64,000 nucleotides of DNA from Nematopogon swammerdamellus (GCA_946902875.1 OX336337.1:372001-436000), one strand, 5' to 3'; numbered from the stretch's first letter, positions 10,991 through 22,639 are shown. Notes: generated from the sequence alone by a model not told the origin. Made by a program: numbers and translations.

Positions 10991-13900
10991 ACTGAGTCCG
11001 CGGTAGTGTGGTGACGACCTATGTAGCTATTGTCGATAATTTAAACATGAAAAAATATACAACTGTGTACCGCTCTATCGGTTATTCCATTGCATTCTTG
11101 AGGCTCACTAATAGCCTATATAGCATCACGCTAAATATCCTTAGGGCTGAGCAGTATGAAAGAAAATCTGTTCAGTGGTTCGGGAGTATACCTCAAAAAT
11201 ACATACATACATACACACACAGACAGACGCTTCCTTTTATAAGAAGTAGAGAAAAAGAAGAGATAGAGATAGAGAGTAGAGATTCACCATCCATAGAAAG
11301 TCCACTGCACTCGGATTCGTCGGATTTTGCCAGTTCGATTATCACAGCGAAGAAGAACTGGCAAGAAACTTCGCTGGATAATTTTTTTTACGCCCACTTA
11401 GTTTATATTAACAAAAGTGTTTGCCGCTGCCTAAACAGTACGAGTCATAATTATTTTTAAAAATATATTACAAATACAACACTTCTTTTTCATAGAGTAA
11501 ACCATCCATATAACATGTTGGAGCCAATTGGAGCAGGTCAGTCTCCACAAACAGCACCCGTTCACGAGCATCAGGCGAGGACCAGCCATCGCCTCCCTCA
11601 ATCATATTTGAGGGTGAGAGGCTACCCGGACTAAGCGTCACCGTAAGTAAAGAACTTTATAATTCAATCAATGTACAGATTTGTTTGCCTTCACGATTGT
11701 ATTGTATGTACGAGTATACGTAGATTGCTCGGTGTAACATATTATTAGGCAGTAGGTAATATGGAATAACGTCATATTCATATTAGCTGAGCAGTGGGAT
11801 CGGAATTGAACGTAGTGTATAAACCTAAACAAATAAAATATACCTATAAAAGGAAACAGGATATGTACACCACACGATACAATTAGTGTCTTGTACAAAT
11901 AAGAGAGTGAGAAATGTACAGAGTAGAGAAGAGTTTTATTATTCTTGTTAAAATTATGTTTCAGCTCAAAAATCACACCCTCTTCTTTTCTAGCTTCGTA
12001 GTATTTAGATACAAATGAATAGTCGATAGTGTACTTCTTGGAATTAATTATCACAATATTCGTCCAATTTCGAGGCTCTTTATCGACATAATTTTCAATC
12101 GACATCACGTGTCCTCACTTGCTATCAGGCTGGGAGGTAGACTTCGGACAAAAAATATGCGCCGTCGTCGGAATATCGGCTTATGTCTCCAACGTAAATG
12201 TATTGTCGAGCCGGTGGGCCGTCGCAGTCGGTACCAGCTACCAGGTACTCCCATACAAACTGTGAGAGATGTATTCTTAAGAAAGCAAACATACCATTGA
12301 GAATATGAGGCACAAACGTTTAATTACATTTGCACGTACATCGGGCATTTGCTAAAAAATATCAAGTGCGCGTAGTACCCGTAAGCGACGAGCATGTATG
12401 AAGAACAGAGAGTGGAAGAGGCGGCTGTTGTGTCAGGATCGTGGCACGTGGAGATTCGATGTCTCTGCCTACCCCACCGGGAAACAGTCGCGATGCTATG
12501 TATGTGTGTATGTACTAGACTGAAAATTATGTATCATGGTAGGTAGGTACGATGCAGGGACACGGCAACGCGGGTAGAAGAGTCGGGTTCGATGACACGT
12601 GCCGTGTCGACGACGACGGACCGAGGATGTTCGACGCCTCGCACACCTCACATCGCGAACCTACGCTCAGCTAGTTACCATACCGGCGGCAGCAGATGTT
12701 CGAACTATTGTAGGACTGTCCACTATCCAGCCTGTTGACGTTGAACACTCTCAGGGGCCTTATTCTCAAAACTCTCGTCTCTTCTCATTGAAGAGAGGAG
12801 ACGTTTTTTTGTATGGAGTGGAAACACTAACGTTTCGCCGAAACAAAATTGGCATTCCGAAAATTATCGTAGCGTCATCAGCATCACGCCAAATCGCATT
12901 CGTTAAATGTCGAGACGAGATACCGCTGAACTCTCCTTTGTATGTATGGAATAAAATACTTGCGCAGATGGTAAGCAATCGGGAAACACGCCGCCAGTCT
13001 AGGCACGTACAGGCCGTGCAAACTGATCCTTCATTCATTATCATTACACATATTCAGGAAAACCATCTTAAAAACATATTCAATAATCGTGTAGAGCGAA
13101 AATTCTACATTCCTGACGCGCGGTCATTCCCGAGGTCATTCCAAAGCCCTCATGAAACTAAATATACATTTTCAGGTTAGGTTAGGCTAGGTGGTTTTGC
13201 GAGGAATGGTGAAATTGGCTGTGCCTTATTCTACCTTTGAACTTTTGGGCACAGCCACCCGTGTCGGTCGTCCTTAAAAAAATTAAGCTGGTTCCATCGT
13301 AGACTTTATTTTGGTATCGTAGAACTGAAGCTTCTTGTGCTACAGGAACGACATCTTCAGGTTTGCAAAAGCCTAATGTGTAAGTAAAATAATCATGAAT
13401 ATATTAAAAATTTTGAGATAAGGAACCACAAAAATGTCTAGATTAGAGGTCAATGAGAACATACATAGGTACTGCAACATAATAACATTATACAATTTTA
13501 GAATGAGAAGAAGAATATTAATAAAATCATGCCTACTACTATTCGCTAACAATAATAAATCACCATGTATTGTCAAAACATATTCAACGACACAGACAAA
13601 ATAAAGGTTCCTTCTATTAAAAAAATATTGAATTTCCTGATAGTGGTAGTTACTGGGTGCTAGACGCACACCCGCACACAGCGCGTCGCGTCCGTGTGTT
13701 GCAGTACAGGCAGACAATGCGTCATTGTGGAGGACATAATACGCCGGCATTAACATTTGTACATCATTGATGATGATTTATTGTGCCACAACACAACCAT
13801 AGTATAAATACTATATGACACAACACAATACAACACCAGCCCCCGGAGCCCGGGCGTCTCGCGCGCCGAGAATCTCCAAGATATTATACTCGTAATTACA

Positions 13901-14029
13901 GCGGCATAGGTATTTCTTGGGTTATTTACAGTTAGTTTGTGAGTTCATTTAGCGGAGACATCTGTCCCGTGTCACGTACGAGCTGTCTTTGTAGTAAGTA
14001 GGAAGAGTTGAGGGAGCTCGCTCGCCAGC
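10991..14029. other. long unassigned region
   Basis: I recognise no gene or well-defined element in these 3 kb. There is an (ACAT)n patch at about 11203-11215. At 12795-12810 a short near-palindrome (CTTCTCATTGAAGAGAGGAG) is followed by a frame of 193 codons (12599-13180) that begins at GTG and has no recognised domain. Confidence 0.5.
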
Positions 14030-14165
14030 GCAGTCAGTCAGTCAGCGTGTGTAAGCGTCCACTGCTGGACATCCAATTTTCCTCCAGTCCTCCCGGCTTT
14101 CAGCGATACGGAACCACTGCTTTCCGCCGGCGTACTTGATGTCGGCGTCCCACCTCGCCAGCGCG
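14030..14165 (-). pseudogene. RTE LINE 3' fragment
   Basis: (TGAC)n tail plus the YVQQW...GRPPARWD-coding region, clearly related to 1066-1260 but with small deletions. Confidence 0.75.
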
Positions 14166-14847
14166 CTTGTCAGCAATTTCTTTATTCATTTTAGAAAAAT
14201 ATTTCGGCGACACACCGAGCCATCGGTTATACTAGCAAGCAGGTGTCGCCTCAATAACGATTATAATCGAAACAATTATGTTTAGCGAACAATTTTTAGA
14301 CGCTCAAACGCGACCATTTACTTTTAGAACACCATAAAATAAACGAATTACAAAATAAATAATTTAGACTGAATAAAATGTGCATTTTATGTTTTTTTGA
14401 AACACTTGGGTTGTACTGAAAGTTTCTGGATTCTCATTAATAAGACCTCATTTTATGTTTATGATTATAATACTGATGTTTTTCCAACAAAGGCTCTTTC
14501 GATAGAAATGTACTTAACTCGCCAGTCTCAAGTAGTGCGGCTTCTCTGGGGAACTGAGGGGCTCGGGGTGTGGCGCGGCGGGGGCAGGATCGCTCGGTAA
14601 ATAAGGATCCACCTCCGATAAGAATCCCTTCTTCTATTTAAATAGACAAGGAAACGCTCGCAGATTAAATCTCTTCCCTGTTTATTTTCCTCCGCCGACT
14701 AAAAACGGGATGACAACTTGACTTATCTCTATCGGCGCTAATCTAAGCTCGGGCGAGCTTTTTAAACAACTTTGCGGGGGCTTCGGCGCCTACTTGTTGA
14801 ATTACGAAAGCTTTTAGCCGAGTGTAGCGGGAGTATGGCCGGGTCGG

Positions 14848-14848
<1 letters not shown>
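14166..14848. other. unassigned sequence
   Basis: AT-rich to 14520, then mixed. No repeat family or coding signal is recognised. Confidence 0.45.
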
Positions 14849-14884
<36 letters not shown>

Positions 14885-14939
14885 GGGAGAGAGAGGGGGG
14901 GCGCGGTGCGGTTCCCCCCTCGGTACCCCCCCCCCCCCC
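14849..14939. repeat. 35-nt G run followed by 14-nt C run
   Basis: An uninterrupted run of 35 G (14849-14883) leads into GA-rich sequence, and then a run of 14 C (14926-14939). The plus strand could form G-quadruplexes, or the G and C runs could pair as a hairpin. Its exact length is uncertain because homopolymers are error-prone. Confidence 0.85.
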
Positions 14940-15202
14940 GCTCACTCCGCGGCGCCCGCAGGTAGAGGAGAAGAGTTCTCGTTCTGAAATAGTATTTCAG
15001 GAGGGAAGCGCATTCATGTTAGTTGAAGTATGAGGGTATTCTGCGGCTAGAGCTAGATTATGTGCCGGCTTTTAAATTGTAAGTGTTTCGCTAAAGTGAA
15101 TTATAATTCGCGTGCTCCGCCGCCGGTAGTAAGTAGTGAATAGAAGATTTAATCTTCACTATCAATATATTATGTATCAATATCAATAATTATAATTATA
15201 TA

Positions 15203-15410
15203 CAGGTGTTCGGCACATCGACCGACAAATTTTTTTTGCAGGTAAGTGAGGTCATTTGCAACGTTTTGACCCATGATACCTTTTGTCAGATGTCACGTGG
15301 TATCGAGATACGATTTTTTTCTTTATTTTTGAAAATTACCAAAATCCCAGGTTTAAACCCTTGCAACTTTTTTGTTCGGGTCTGTTCGGTACTTGTTGTT
15401 TTGGTCGGGT
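15203..15410 (+). mobile_element. mariner-like MITE fragment (copy 1)
   Basis: Starts TA|CAGGTGTTCGGCACATCG and matches 61263-61450 for about 190 bp, including GGTATCGAGATACGATTTTT. The TA at the left edge suggests a Tc1/mariner-type end. No right end was found; RTE debris abuts it. Confidence 0.55.
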
Positions 15411-15417
15411 CTGCGAC

Positions 15418-15631
15418 AGATGTGCCCAGCCCACTGCCACTTCAGCTTGCTTATTTTCTTAGCAATGTCGTTGTCGACTACCTTAGTTCTTTGACGTATC
15501 AGGTCGTTACGTATTTTATCGGTCAAAGAAATGCCGAGCATTAAACAATTTTTTTTTTTACTTTTTCGAAAGCCGATACGCGTCTTTTGAGCCCTCAACC
15601 ACTCGCGTAGCCCCAAAACTCGCGACACCAT
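15418..15631 (-). pseudogene. RTE LINE ORF2 fragment
   Basis: The minus strand encodes LMLGISLTDKIRNDLIRQRT and KLKWQWAGHICRR, the conserved post-RT block of RTE elements. It is short and has no polymerase motifs. Confidence 0.75.
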
Positions 15632-16483
15632 GACGATTTCACACTCTCAGCGAAAATGGGGGGCTATACTGAAGCGATCGAAAAAACATTTTCAATGTTA
15701 AAACTTCAATATTTTACTAAACGACGCATTTGATAGAAACAAGTCCCTACATAATGAGACGCTCGCTCGACTAGTCGGTCGGCCACTCGACTAAGTAGTA
15801 CATAAGCTAAGTGATCGATAGTTTCGCAGCTCATACATTTTTATGTCTGAATAATTTATAAACGTTTGTGTTAGGTCGGAGGTGTAATTTATTGATTGCT
15901 TCCAACACGGAACATCGATTTCTCTACCAGGTAGAAATGTATTGAGTTATTAATAAAACTTCTATTTTAGTGATGTAACTATGAGACTGTAACTCTAATA
16001 GCGTCGTATTAATTTGGCTGGATATGGTCACCCTCCATAAAATTATACGCGCTAGTTTTGATTGCCCAGACTTGATCTTGCTCAGTCAAATCTGTCTGCG
16101 CATAGCCTCTCGTATGACAAGGAGTACACAACTGTTTCACGTGGATCCCTGTCGCACCAATGCCGGTGCACTTAGGCCTCCTACGCACTGTCCGGTTAGC
16201 CGCGTTGCGGTTGCCCGTCCGGCTAACCGGAAGTTCAAAATTGTATGTAAACCGTATTATTAAGCTAAGCCATATAAGGCTATGCCACACATTTATTATT
16301 ACCTGCGCTGATGTTGATACTCGTATCTTTTTAACCGACTTCAAAAAAAGGAGGAGGTTCTCAATTCGACTGTGTTTTAATTTTTTCGTGAGTCCACTTG
16401 CATATAAAAGGCTGGTGCTCGCCAAACTGTGAACGTTTCTTGGCTTGTAGTTGGCAGGGGAAGTTTAACTGTTTCATATAGTA
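15632..16483. other. unassigned, with RTE-type 'accgacttc' repeat
   Basis: Mostly unrecognised. At 16330-16385, AACCGACTTCAAAAAAAGGA with GGTTCTCAATTCGACTGT is a widespread lepidopteran LINE-end repeat, also present at 47437-47510. Confidence 0.45.
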
Positions 16484-16878
16484 CAACGTGTCCCAAAACT
16501 CAACGTCAACCGGAAACCAGGGAGTAGGCCAGTTTAAGACTACCCAGGGAAAAATAAGAAAAAAAAATCGGAGTAAATTGTTTTTTATGATATGAGCATT
16601 TTTTGAAAAACGTTGAAAATAGACATTTTACTTACTACTACTACAAATTTGAAAATATAATTGTTCAAATTTTTTATATTGGAAGTCGAAATAACTCTGA
16701 TATTGATAACTACCCCAAATGTAACCAGAATGCCTGTAGTTTTACCAAAAAAAATATTCAGTTCAATTTTTATCTAAAAAAATTAATGGCTCACATTTTT
16801 TTTCTTATTTTTCCCTGGGTAGTCATAAACTGGCCTACTCCCTGATTCCAGCTTGACGTTGAGTTATGGGACAAGTTG
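16484..16878. mobile_element. MITE with ~80-bp TIRs, TA duplication
   Basis: The ends begin CAACGTGTCCCAAAACTCAA (left) and CAACTTGTCCCATAACTCAA (right, inverted). They pair for about 80 bp, through a CCAGGGAGTAGGCCAGTTTA-like block and a CCCAGGGAAAAATAAGAA block. Each end is bounded by TA. The 395-bp element is non-coding and AT-rich inside. Confidence 0.8.
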
Positions 16879-16894
16879 TATGTGAAATATGATA

Positions 16895-16980
16895 TGAAAA
16901 TATGGAACGGTCTTCCGACGAGTGTGTTCCCCACCACCTATAACCTGGGAATCTTCAAAAGGCGTGTCAATAAATTAGAC
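16895..16980 (+). pseudogene. Jockey LINE C-terminal scrap
   Basis: Encodes MWNGLPTSVFPTTYNLGIFK and RRVNK, the conserved end of Jockey-type ORF2. Confidence 0.6.
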
Positions 16981-17342
16981 GACAACCTTCTTGTCCGCCT
17001 CAGCCGACATGGCGCTTCTCTGAGCGTCGTTTCGCGATGAATTTATGTTATTGGCAGTGTCTGATCTTTGAAGTATTGGGAAAAGACACCCGCGCTGGCT
17101 GTCTATAAAAAATTCACAGATTTCGTGCCTTACACGACTATCGAGCACATTGAAAATGAATCTAAGGAATTCGAAAAAATATTGTCGCTGAGCGACACGA
17201 GAAAGTCGGAATAAGGAAAAGGTTAGTTGGGTTCTCATGATGGAGCCGGAGGGAAGCCATAGGAACTCCTAAACTACACATGATAAGCCCATCGTGTTTG
17301 GGCTCGTTGGATTTGTCTTCGCAAGTACTCTATCTTCATAGT

Positions 17343-17621
17343 CATATGAGTCGTATAGTTCCAGAACCCGCCAAATCCATTTCTCGAAAAAAAGTAGTTA
17401 TAAACTGTTTCGAATAAAGTATTAAATTTGCCACTTATCTGTAAAGACATTATGTTCGTAACACGGTCCAATCCAGAGTGAATCGCAAAGAAAAATTAAC
17501 TTTCTTTCCAGCTCCCTTGTAGTTTGTATGGGCGGCTATTTATCGAGGTCTAGTTTTTTCGTCTTACTGTAAAATTGTCCGAAACGGAGTTGGCGGGTTC
17601 TGGAACTATACGACTCATATG
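17343..17621. mobile_element. 279-bp MITE with 32-bp TIRs
   Basis: Perfect 32-bp inverted ends begin CATATGAGTCGTATAGTTCC. The element lies inside the left arm of the larger complex and is absent from the right arm, so it inserted after the arms formed. The target duplication is not clear. Confidence 0.75.
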
Positions 17622-17810
17622 TTATTTCGAAGGTCCTGATGATGGAGCCGGAAGGAAGCCATAGGAACTCCTAAACTACGCATGATAAATCCACCATATT
17701 TTGGGCTCGTTGGATATAGAAATATAGGTTAGGTTTGAAGATGCGTCGCGTAGCGACGCATTTTCTAACCTAACCAATATTCTTATCTTCTATATCCTAC
17801 CGTACCATCG

Positions 17811-18145
17811 TACCGTGAGGGGACTGAGGGGCCGGTACTTTAAAAGAATAGCCCCACTGCATCTCTCCCCGAGTATGTCGTAAAAGGCGACTAAGGGATA
17901 TGACTCCCTTCTTATATTACTAGGTGGTAGGGTTTAATCCGCCCGGGTTGGTACCACCGCACTGAATGAAAGGTCGGTCGAAACGGCTATGTAAATAGTT
18001 TGTGTTTTCCGTCCAGTTCAGTGTAGCCGGCACGACCGAAGGGAAGCACTGACGTGGCACCAAGGTCACCCGGTGTTATGGGCTGACATCACGGATGTTG
18101 TAGGTGATGTAGCCAACCGTGTCAGTTTCCATAAAAAAAAAAAAA
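17811..18145 (+). mobile_element. SINE: alternative head plus body A
   Basis: The head is GGCCGGTACTTTAAAAGAAT, then CCCCACTGCATCTCTCCCCG and GTCGTAAAAGGCGACTAAGG. It is joined to body A (GGTGGTAGGGTTTAATCC onward) and ends CCATAAAAAAAAAAAAA. The same head precedes a different body at 19735, 35094, 41645 and 44010. Confidence 0.8.
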
Positions 18146-18699
18146 TCCTTACATAATATTTTTACATTTGATATTTATTAATTTGTTACTTTAGTTAGAC
18201 ATAATGTCAAGCTTATCTCTTTTTATGTCTAAATTTTAGTTTACATTGTTTAAGCTGCTTGTGTTTTTGAAAAATAATAAAAAATAAATAAATGTAATAT
18301 TTTTTTTTATTTTGTTGAGTTCATTTTCAATGCGACGCATCTTCTAACCTAACCTATATTTCTATATCCAACGAGCCCAAATATGGTGGATTTATCGTGT
18401 ATAGTTTAGGAGTTCCTATGGCTTCCTTCCGGCTCCATCATCAGAAACCTGGACATCATATATGACAAGAGTACTTGCGAAGACAAATCCAACGAGCCCA
18501 AACACGATAGGATTATCATTGTGTAGTTTAGGAGTTCCTATGGCTTCCTTCCGGCTCCATCATCAGAACCCAACTAACCTTTTCCTTATCCCGACTTTCT
18601 CGTGTCCCTCAGCGACAATATTTTTTCGAATTCCGTAGATTCATTTCCAATGTGCTCGATAGTCGTGTGAGGCACGAAATCTGTGAATTTATTTTTTCA

Positions 18700-19734
18700 A
18701 AAAGGTTGAGCTACAGGGCAAACCCTTAACCCGATCGTCTTTGTTTTAGGCTCAAATTGTAGCTGACTAAATTGTCCAGAGGAATTTTTCTCAAATTTTT
18801 GACATCATTCTTAGTTTCCAAAATATCGAGAGCCGAAATCGAAATTTCGGAAAAAAAGTGATTTTTTTTTTCACTATTTCGGCCATAACTTTTTTCATTT
18901 TTTAATTTCTCGAATAATTCTTTTTGCACCTTACAGCTCTCCGTCCTTTGTGCCTTTTTTAATATCATATCTTCACAACTCACCGAGATATAAGGGGATC
19001 GCACTTTTTCGTGAAATCGGGGCCTATACTGGAACGAACCAAAAGACATTTTCAATGTCAAAAAAATGTGCGATCTTTCCTCTTTCTGCTAGTGTATAAG
19101 AGTGCGCCTCGCCCGAATTAATGTGTTTATATTTGCCACTCATTATATCAGTATGTTGTATATTCTTGCGCCCCTGTTTGTTTTCCAATAAGAATAAAAT
19201 AGTATATAGGTGTGTGCTGCATCTCTCCCCGTGTATGTCGTAAAAGGCGACTAAGCGATGTAATATTTTATTATTCTGTAACGTGTAACTAGTGCGGACA
19301 GATTGGAAAAGCAAAGAATGGTGGCTTGGCCCACTCACCCCACGTACCGACTCCAGAGCCTCCCGCCAGCCTCCGGGTTCGCCACCGCGTGCAGTCAGTT
19401 CGCGCACTGCACTCCTCGATCTCACACAGTAGCACCGTCACTATTTTGAGTACTTATCTTATAACTAACATATTATATTACTTCGAGTCCACTCCTCTCT
19501 CCATAGTCCCCGTACTTAGGTAAACACACGTTATCCGTTCACTCCACACACACGAACCGAATTCCGATTCCGTCCACCTTGTTCAGTAGTCGCCGCCAAA
19601 AACCGAGTGAGCTCACTCGTTTTACCCCTCAGCTGACAGTCGTCTTTTTTGTCTACCCGCAAGGTGATGGGCCTAGGTAGTCGTGGAACAGTATTTGGTG
19701 AGGGAAAGAGATAGCACTAGGTACAACGTTACAG
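18700..19734. other. unassigned sequence
   Basis: No gene recognised. At 19210-19250 a fragment of the alternative SINE head (GCATCTCTCCCCGTGTATGT) is present alone. Confidence 0.45.
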
Positions 19735-20010
19735 CGATAAGGACAAGGTGCCTTACATAAGGGCGACAGGCTAGCCACCTCTCACCTTGGCACGGTGTTT
19801 ACACCGAGTCGTGCAGCAGGTGCGCCTTCATGCCTTACATACTTGCTGCCTGATCTGAGTTATCTTGTCCGAATACTTTGCTAAGCGCGGTGGTCTGTGT
19901 TGCGCTGTAATTTACCAGAATACTTGCAGCACAACGCCGATTACTCTGCTTACCCCGATTGTCGATTGATATGGCGTGTGGTGTGTGTATAGGTATGTTT
20001 ATTTTTGGTA
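19735..20010 (+). mobile_element. SINE-like repeat, body B
   Basis: Modules in order are GATAAGGACAAGGTGCC, GGGCGACAGGCTAGCCACCT, CACCTTGGCACGGTG, CCGAATACTTTGCTAAGC and TTGCAGCACAACGCCGATTA, ending in a GTGTGGTGTGTG tract. The same order occurs inverted at 41645-42003 and 44010-44325. I do not recognise the family; it is probably a SINE sharing its head with body A. Confidence 0.65.
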
Positions 20011-20770
20011 AATTAGTTATTTTGAACAGGGAATAATCAATCACGTCGCAAATATGTCCTTCGATGTATGGTATCTAGTATGGTATGTTGCCTAAACAGG
20101 AATCGATCACAGCACGAGGACAAGAGGGCGCGGCCCTCTCGAGCAAGTTGTGTGCGTTGCGAGCCTCATGCGACTACATCACATTATGCAGACATCCCTA
20201 CTAGGACTCATTCTCGTATGATCGAGCGATGGACCGGACGGGCGAACGGATATGCGCCCTTTCTGTATTGGCGGCAATCAGTCGCACTTCCGGTGGCTTA
20301 CGGCGGCGCGGGAATGGAGCGGGGGGAACTGGGGGCGCCGGCTGGGAAGTGGCCGCGCGGAGCCTGCTTCCGCTTCCGGGCGCTGCTTCCGCTTTTGAAA
20401 ATGACACTAGACGGTCGGAGGCTCTGCGGCGGCGGCGTGGCGCAGCGGCGGTGTTAGTGCGCCCGGGGAGGCGCACACGCACGGTGCGACAACGACAACC
20501 TCGTTGTTGCTCACTCTTGACATTTAGGGATATTGCAACTGTTCACATTTTTTAATCCATTAGTAACAGTGGCTGAGTCAAAGGGGCCTAAGCACATGCT
20601 GCGACCGGCCAACATCACCGCCGAGTACTCCCCGGTGTCATAACGGGGAATTTTCCTTTTTTATTGCTGGCTATAGTGGACTAGAGGAGAACAGAGTCGA
20701 GGCTACTATGCGGCTATCTTACATTCCCTTCGGCCGCCTACGTAACCAGAGTTTCGTAACCGGTTTCGTA
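20011..20770. other. GC-rich unassigned sequence
   Basis: 20200-20480 is CpG-rich with overlapping open frames on both strands (up to 129 codons) and no domain. It could be a regulatory CpG-rich patch. I do not call a gene. Confidence 0.4.
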
Positions 20771-20935
20771 CGAGGCCTTTTTATTATTACTTGTACGTAA
20801 CTAGTTACGATGGAGGAAATATTTTTACTTCTACGAAACCTGGTTTCGAGAGAGGCCTTTTTATTACTTTTACGTAATTAGTTCCGATAGAGGATTTATT
20901 TTTACTTCTACGAAACCGTTAAGGAAACCAATGAA
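20771..20935. repeat. 80-bp direct duplication
   Basis: GAGGCCTTTTTATTA occurs at 20772 and 20852, and the following ~75 bp (TACGTAA, GTTACGAT/GTTCCGAT, TTTTTACTTCTACGAAACC) match imperfectly. This is an old tandem duplication. Confidence 0.75.
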
Positions 20936-21167
20936 GAACTATTTGGATTGAATATATTTTCAGACAATGGTGGTTAAAATATTTACTCGTAATATTATAA
21001 AATACAAAGTCTTGTTATTAACAATTTTTCTTTATTCTGCAATATTTTTTTTTAAACTTCTCTATTTGATTCCCCTATTCCTTTGTTGGGATATCCAAAT
21101 GTTTTGTGTCGATTTTGTTTTATTGTCTCGAACGGTTTGTGACCACTGTCACAATTCCATTAAATTA

Positions 21168-21435
21168 TGTTAAGGTTGTCCTGCGGCAGCCTCCTTTTCA
21201 GTCTCCGGGGTATCTCCATGTCTCTCATCAAATTCTTGGTTAGCTCATTCGGATGTAGCTCGATCCTTTTCTGATAGGAATTTGTTAATGTTTTTATTTC
21301 AGCTTCCACTGTCGGTATGTCAAGGTCGTGATGGAGCGTGTCATTTGTAACAAACCGCGGGGCATCCATGATCATGCGGAGCATTTTTGATTGAAACCTC
21401 TGTATGATGGCGATATTGGTCTTAGCTGTATGCAA
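21168..21435 (-). pseudogene. Jockey-clade LINE ORF2 C-terminus
   Basis: The minus strand encodes IIQRFQSKMLRMIMDAPRFV, then NDTLHHDLDIPTVEAEI and HPNELTKNL, the standard post-RT tail of Jockey elements. Ninety codons are open, but everything upstream is missing. Confidence 0.8.
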
Positions 21436-21466
21436 TTAAAATAAAAAAGTCTTCGTAGTAGTCTTT

Positions 21467-21858
21467 GTCAGCCTCGATAGCTCAGTGGTGCAGACAGTCA
21501 ACTGTCGCTATTGAATGTTAAGCAACGCTGGGTGCGGTCAGTACTTGGATGGGTGACCGCTGACCGTTGGAGGCTGACCGAGGTTCTGATTCCTCGTAAA
21601 ACTGTAGGTCCCTTCCCTCCTAATCTTACTTGGTGGTAGGGTTTAACCCGCCCGGGTTGGTACCACCGCACTGAATGAAACGTCGGTCTAAACGGCTATG
21701 TAAATAGTTTGTGTTTTCCGACCAGTTCAGTGTAGCCGGCACGATCAAAGGGGGAAGCACTGACATGGCACCTAGTTCACCCGGTGTTATGGGCTGACAT
21801 CACGGACGTTGTAGGTGATGTGAAGCCAACCGTGTCAGTTTCCATAAAAATAAAAAGT
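21467..21858 (+). mobile_element. full-length SINE, 5S/tRNA head plus body A
   Basis: This is the best copy. The outer bases GTCAGCCTC (21467-21475) and GAGGCTGAC (21570-21578) are complementary and enclose 112 nt, near the size of 5S rRNA, with the 5S A and C boxes inside (GTTAAGCAACGCTGGG; CAGTACTTGGATGGGTGACC). A tRNA-like TAGCTCAGTGGT and a T-arm-like CGAGGTTCTGATTCCTCG flank that core. Body A follows, ending CCATAAAAATAAAAA. Pol III transcription is inferred from the boxes. Confidence 0.9.
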
Positions 21859-22185
21859 AATAAAAACTTCACCCTATGAGTGTTCTAAAACTCAAATGTT
21901 CTTTGAAATATGAATGCATAAGGGGTAATTATCTCCACGCAGTGGCCCACGGTTATAAGTCCGTTGTTTAAATCATTTATGGCACTTTCAATTTCGCTGT
22001 CCATTTCAAGATAGCTTTTACTCTTCTTGACTTTCTGTTTGAATGTGTCACCAATATCGTAAATGTTTAATGGGAGAATTTCGAAATTAACTTTCTAGGT
22101 AAATACTGATGGACGATTGTACTGAAGAGTGTAGTTAAGTATAATATATAACTCTTCACTACGTCGGCAGCTGCTTTATAAATGT

Positions 22186-22470
22186 TCAGTTTAGCTGACA
22201 CGACCGAAGGGAAGCACTGACATGGTACCTAGTTCACCCGGTGTTATGGGCTGACATCACGGATATTGTAGGTGATGTGATGTAGCCAGCCGTGGAAGTT
22301 TCCATTTTTTTTTTTTTATGGAAACTGACACGGTTGGCTACATCGCCTACAACGTCCGTGATGTCAGCCCATAACACCGGGTGAACTAGGTGCCATGTCA
22401 GTGCTTCCCCCTTTGATCGTGCCGGCTACACTGAACTGGTCGGAAAACACAAACTATTTACATAGCCTAT
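22186..22470. mobile_element. two truncated body-A SINEs, tail to tail
   Basis: A plus-strand copy ends GTTTCCATTTTTTTTTTTTT at about 22315, and a minus-strand copy begins directly there (ATGGAAACTGACACGG). Both lack heads. Together they form an inverted pair with a T-rich junction. Confidence 0.8.
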
Positions 22471-22639
22471 TTATATTTCCATAATAAAAACCTCTTGGTT
22501 AGAAGTGGACGAAGTCAATACCTAATAATTAATAATTATTATTAGTGTATATAAGGTATCAATACTAATAAGAATGAGTGTACGTGAGCAGATAATGTGT
22601 GTCTGCGCTGCGCACAGCAATCCCAATATCCGGCTCAAA

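Larger units (their letters stand above)
17101..18690. mobile_element. nested inverted-repeat complex
   Basis: The left block 17101-17328 is inverted at 18475-18690. A second block, 17632-17750, is inverted at 18318-18445. A shared module (GATGGAGCCGGAAGGAAGCC onward) therefore occurs four times, two on each strand. The centre of the left arm is itself a hairpin (TGCGTCGCGTAGCGACGCA near 17751). The loop has taken in a SINE (17811-18145), and the left arm a small MITE (17343-17621). No transposase frame is seen. Confidence 0.75.

Noticed and set aside
11008..11460. 150-codon open frame
   Set aside because: It runs through an (ACAT)n/(GACA)n tract and has no recognised domain.
12599..13180. 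193-codon open frame as a host gene
   Set aside because: It begins at GTG, has no recognised domain, and contains a near-palindromic repeat. Composition resembles neighbouring non-coding DNA.
21467..21578. 5S rRNA gene
   Set aside because: Only the internal control region matches 5S. The 5' third does not, and a SINE body follows without a terminator.
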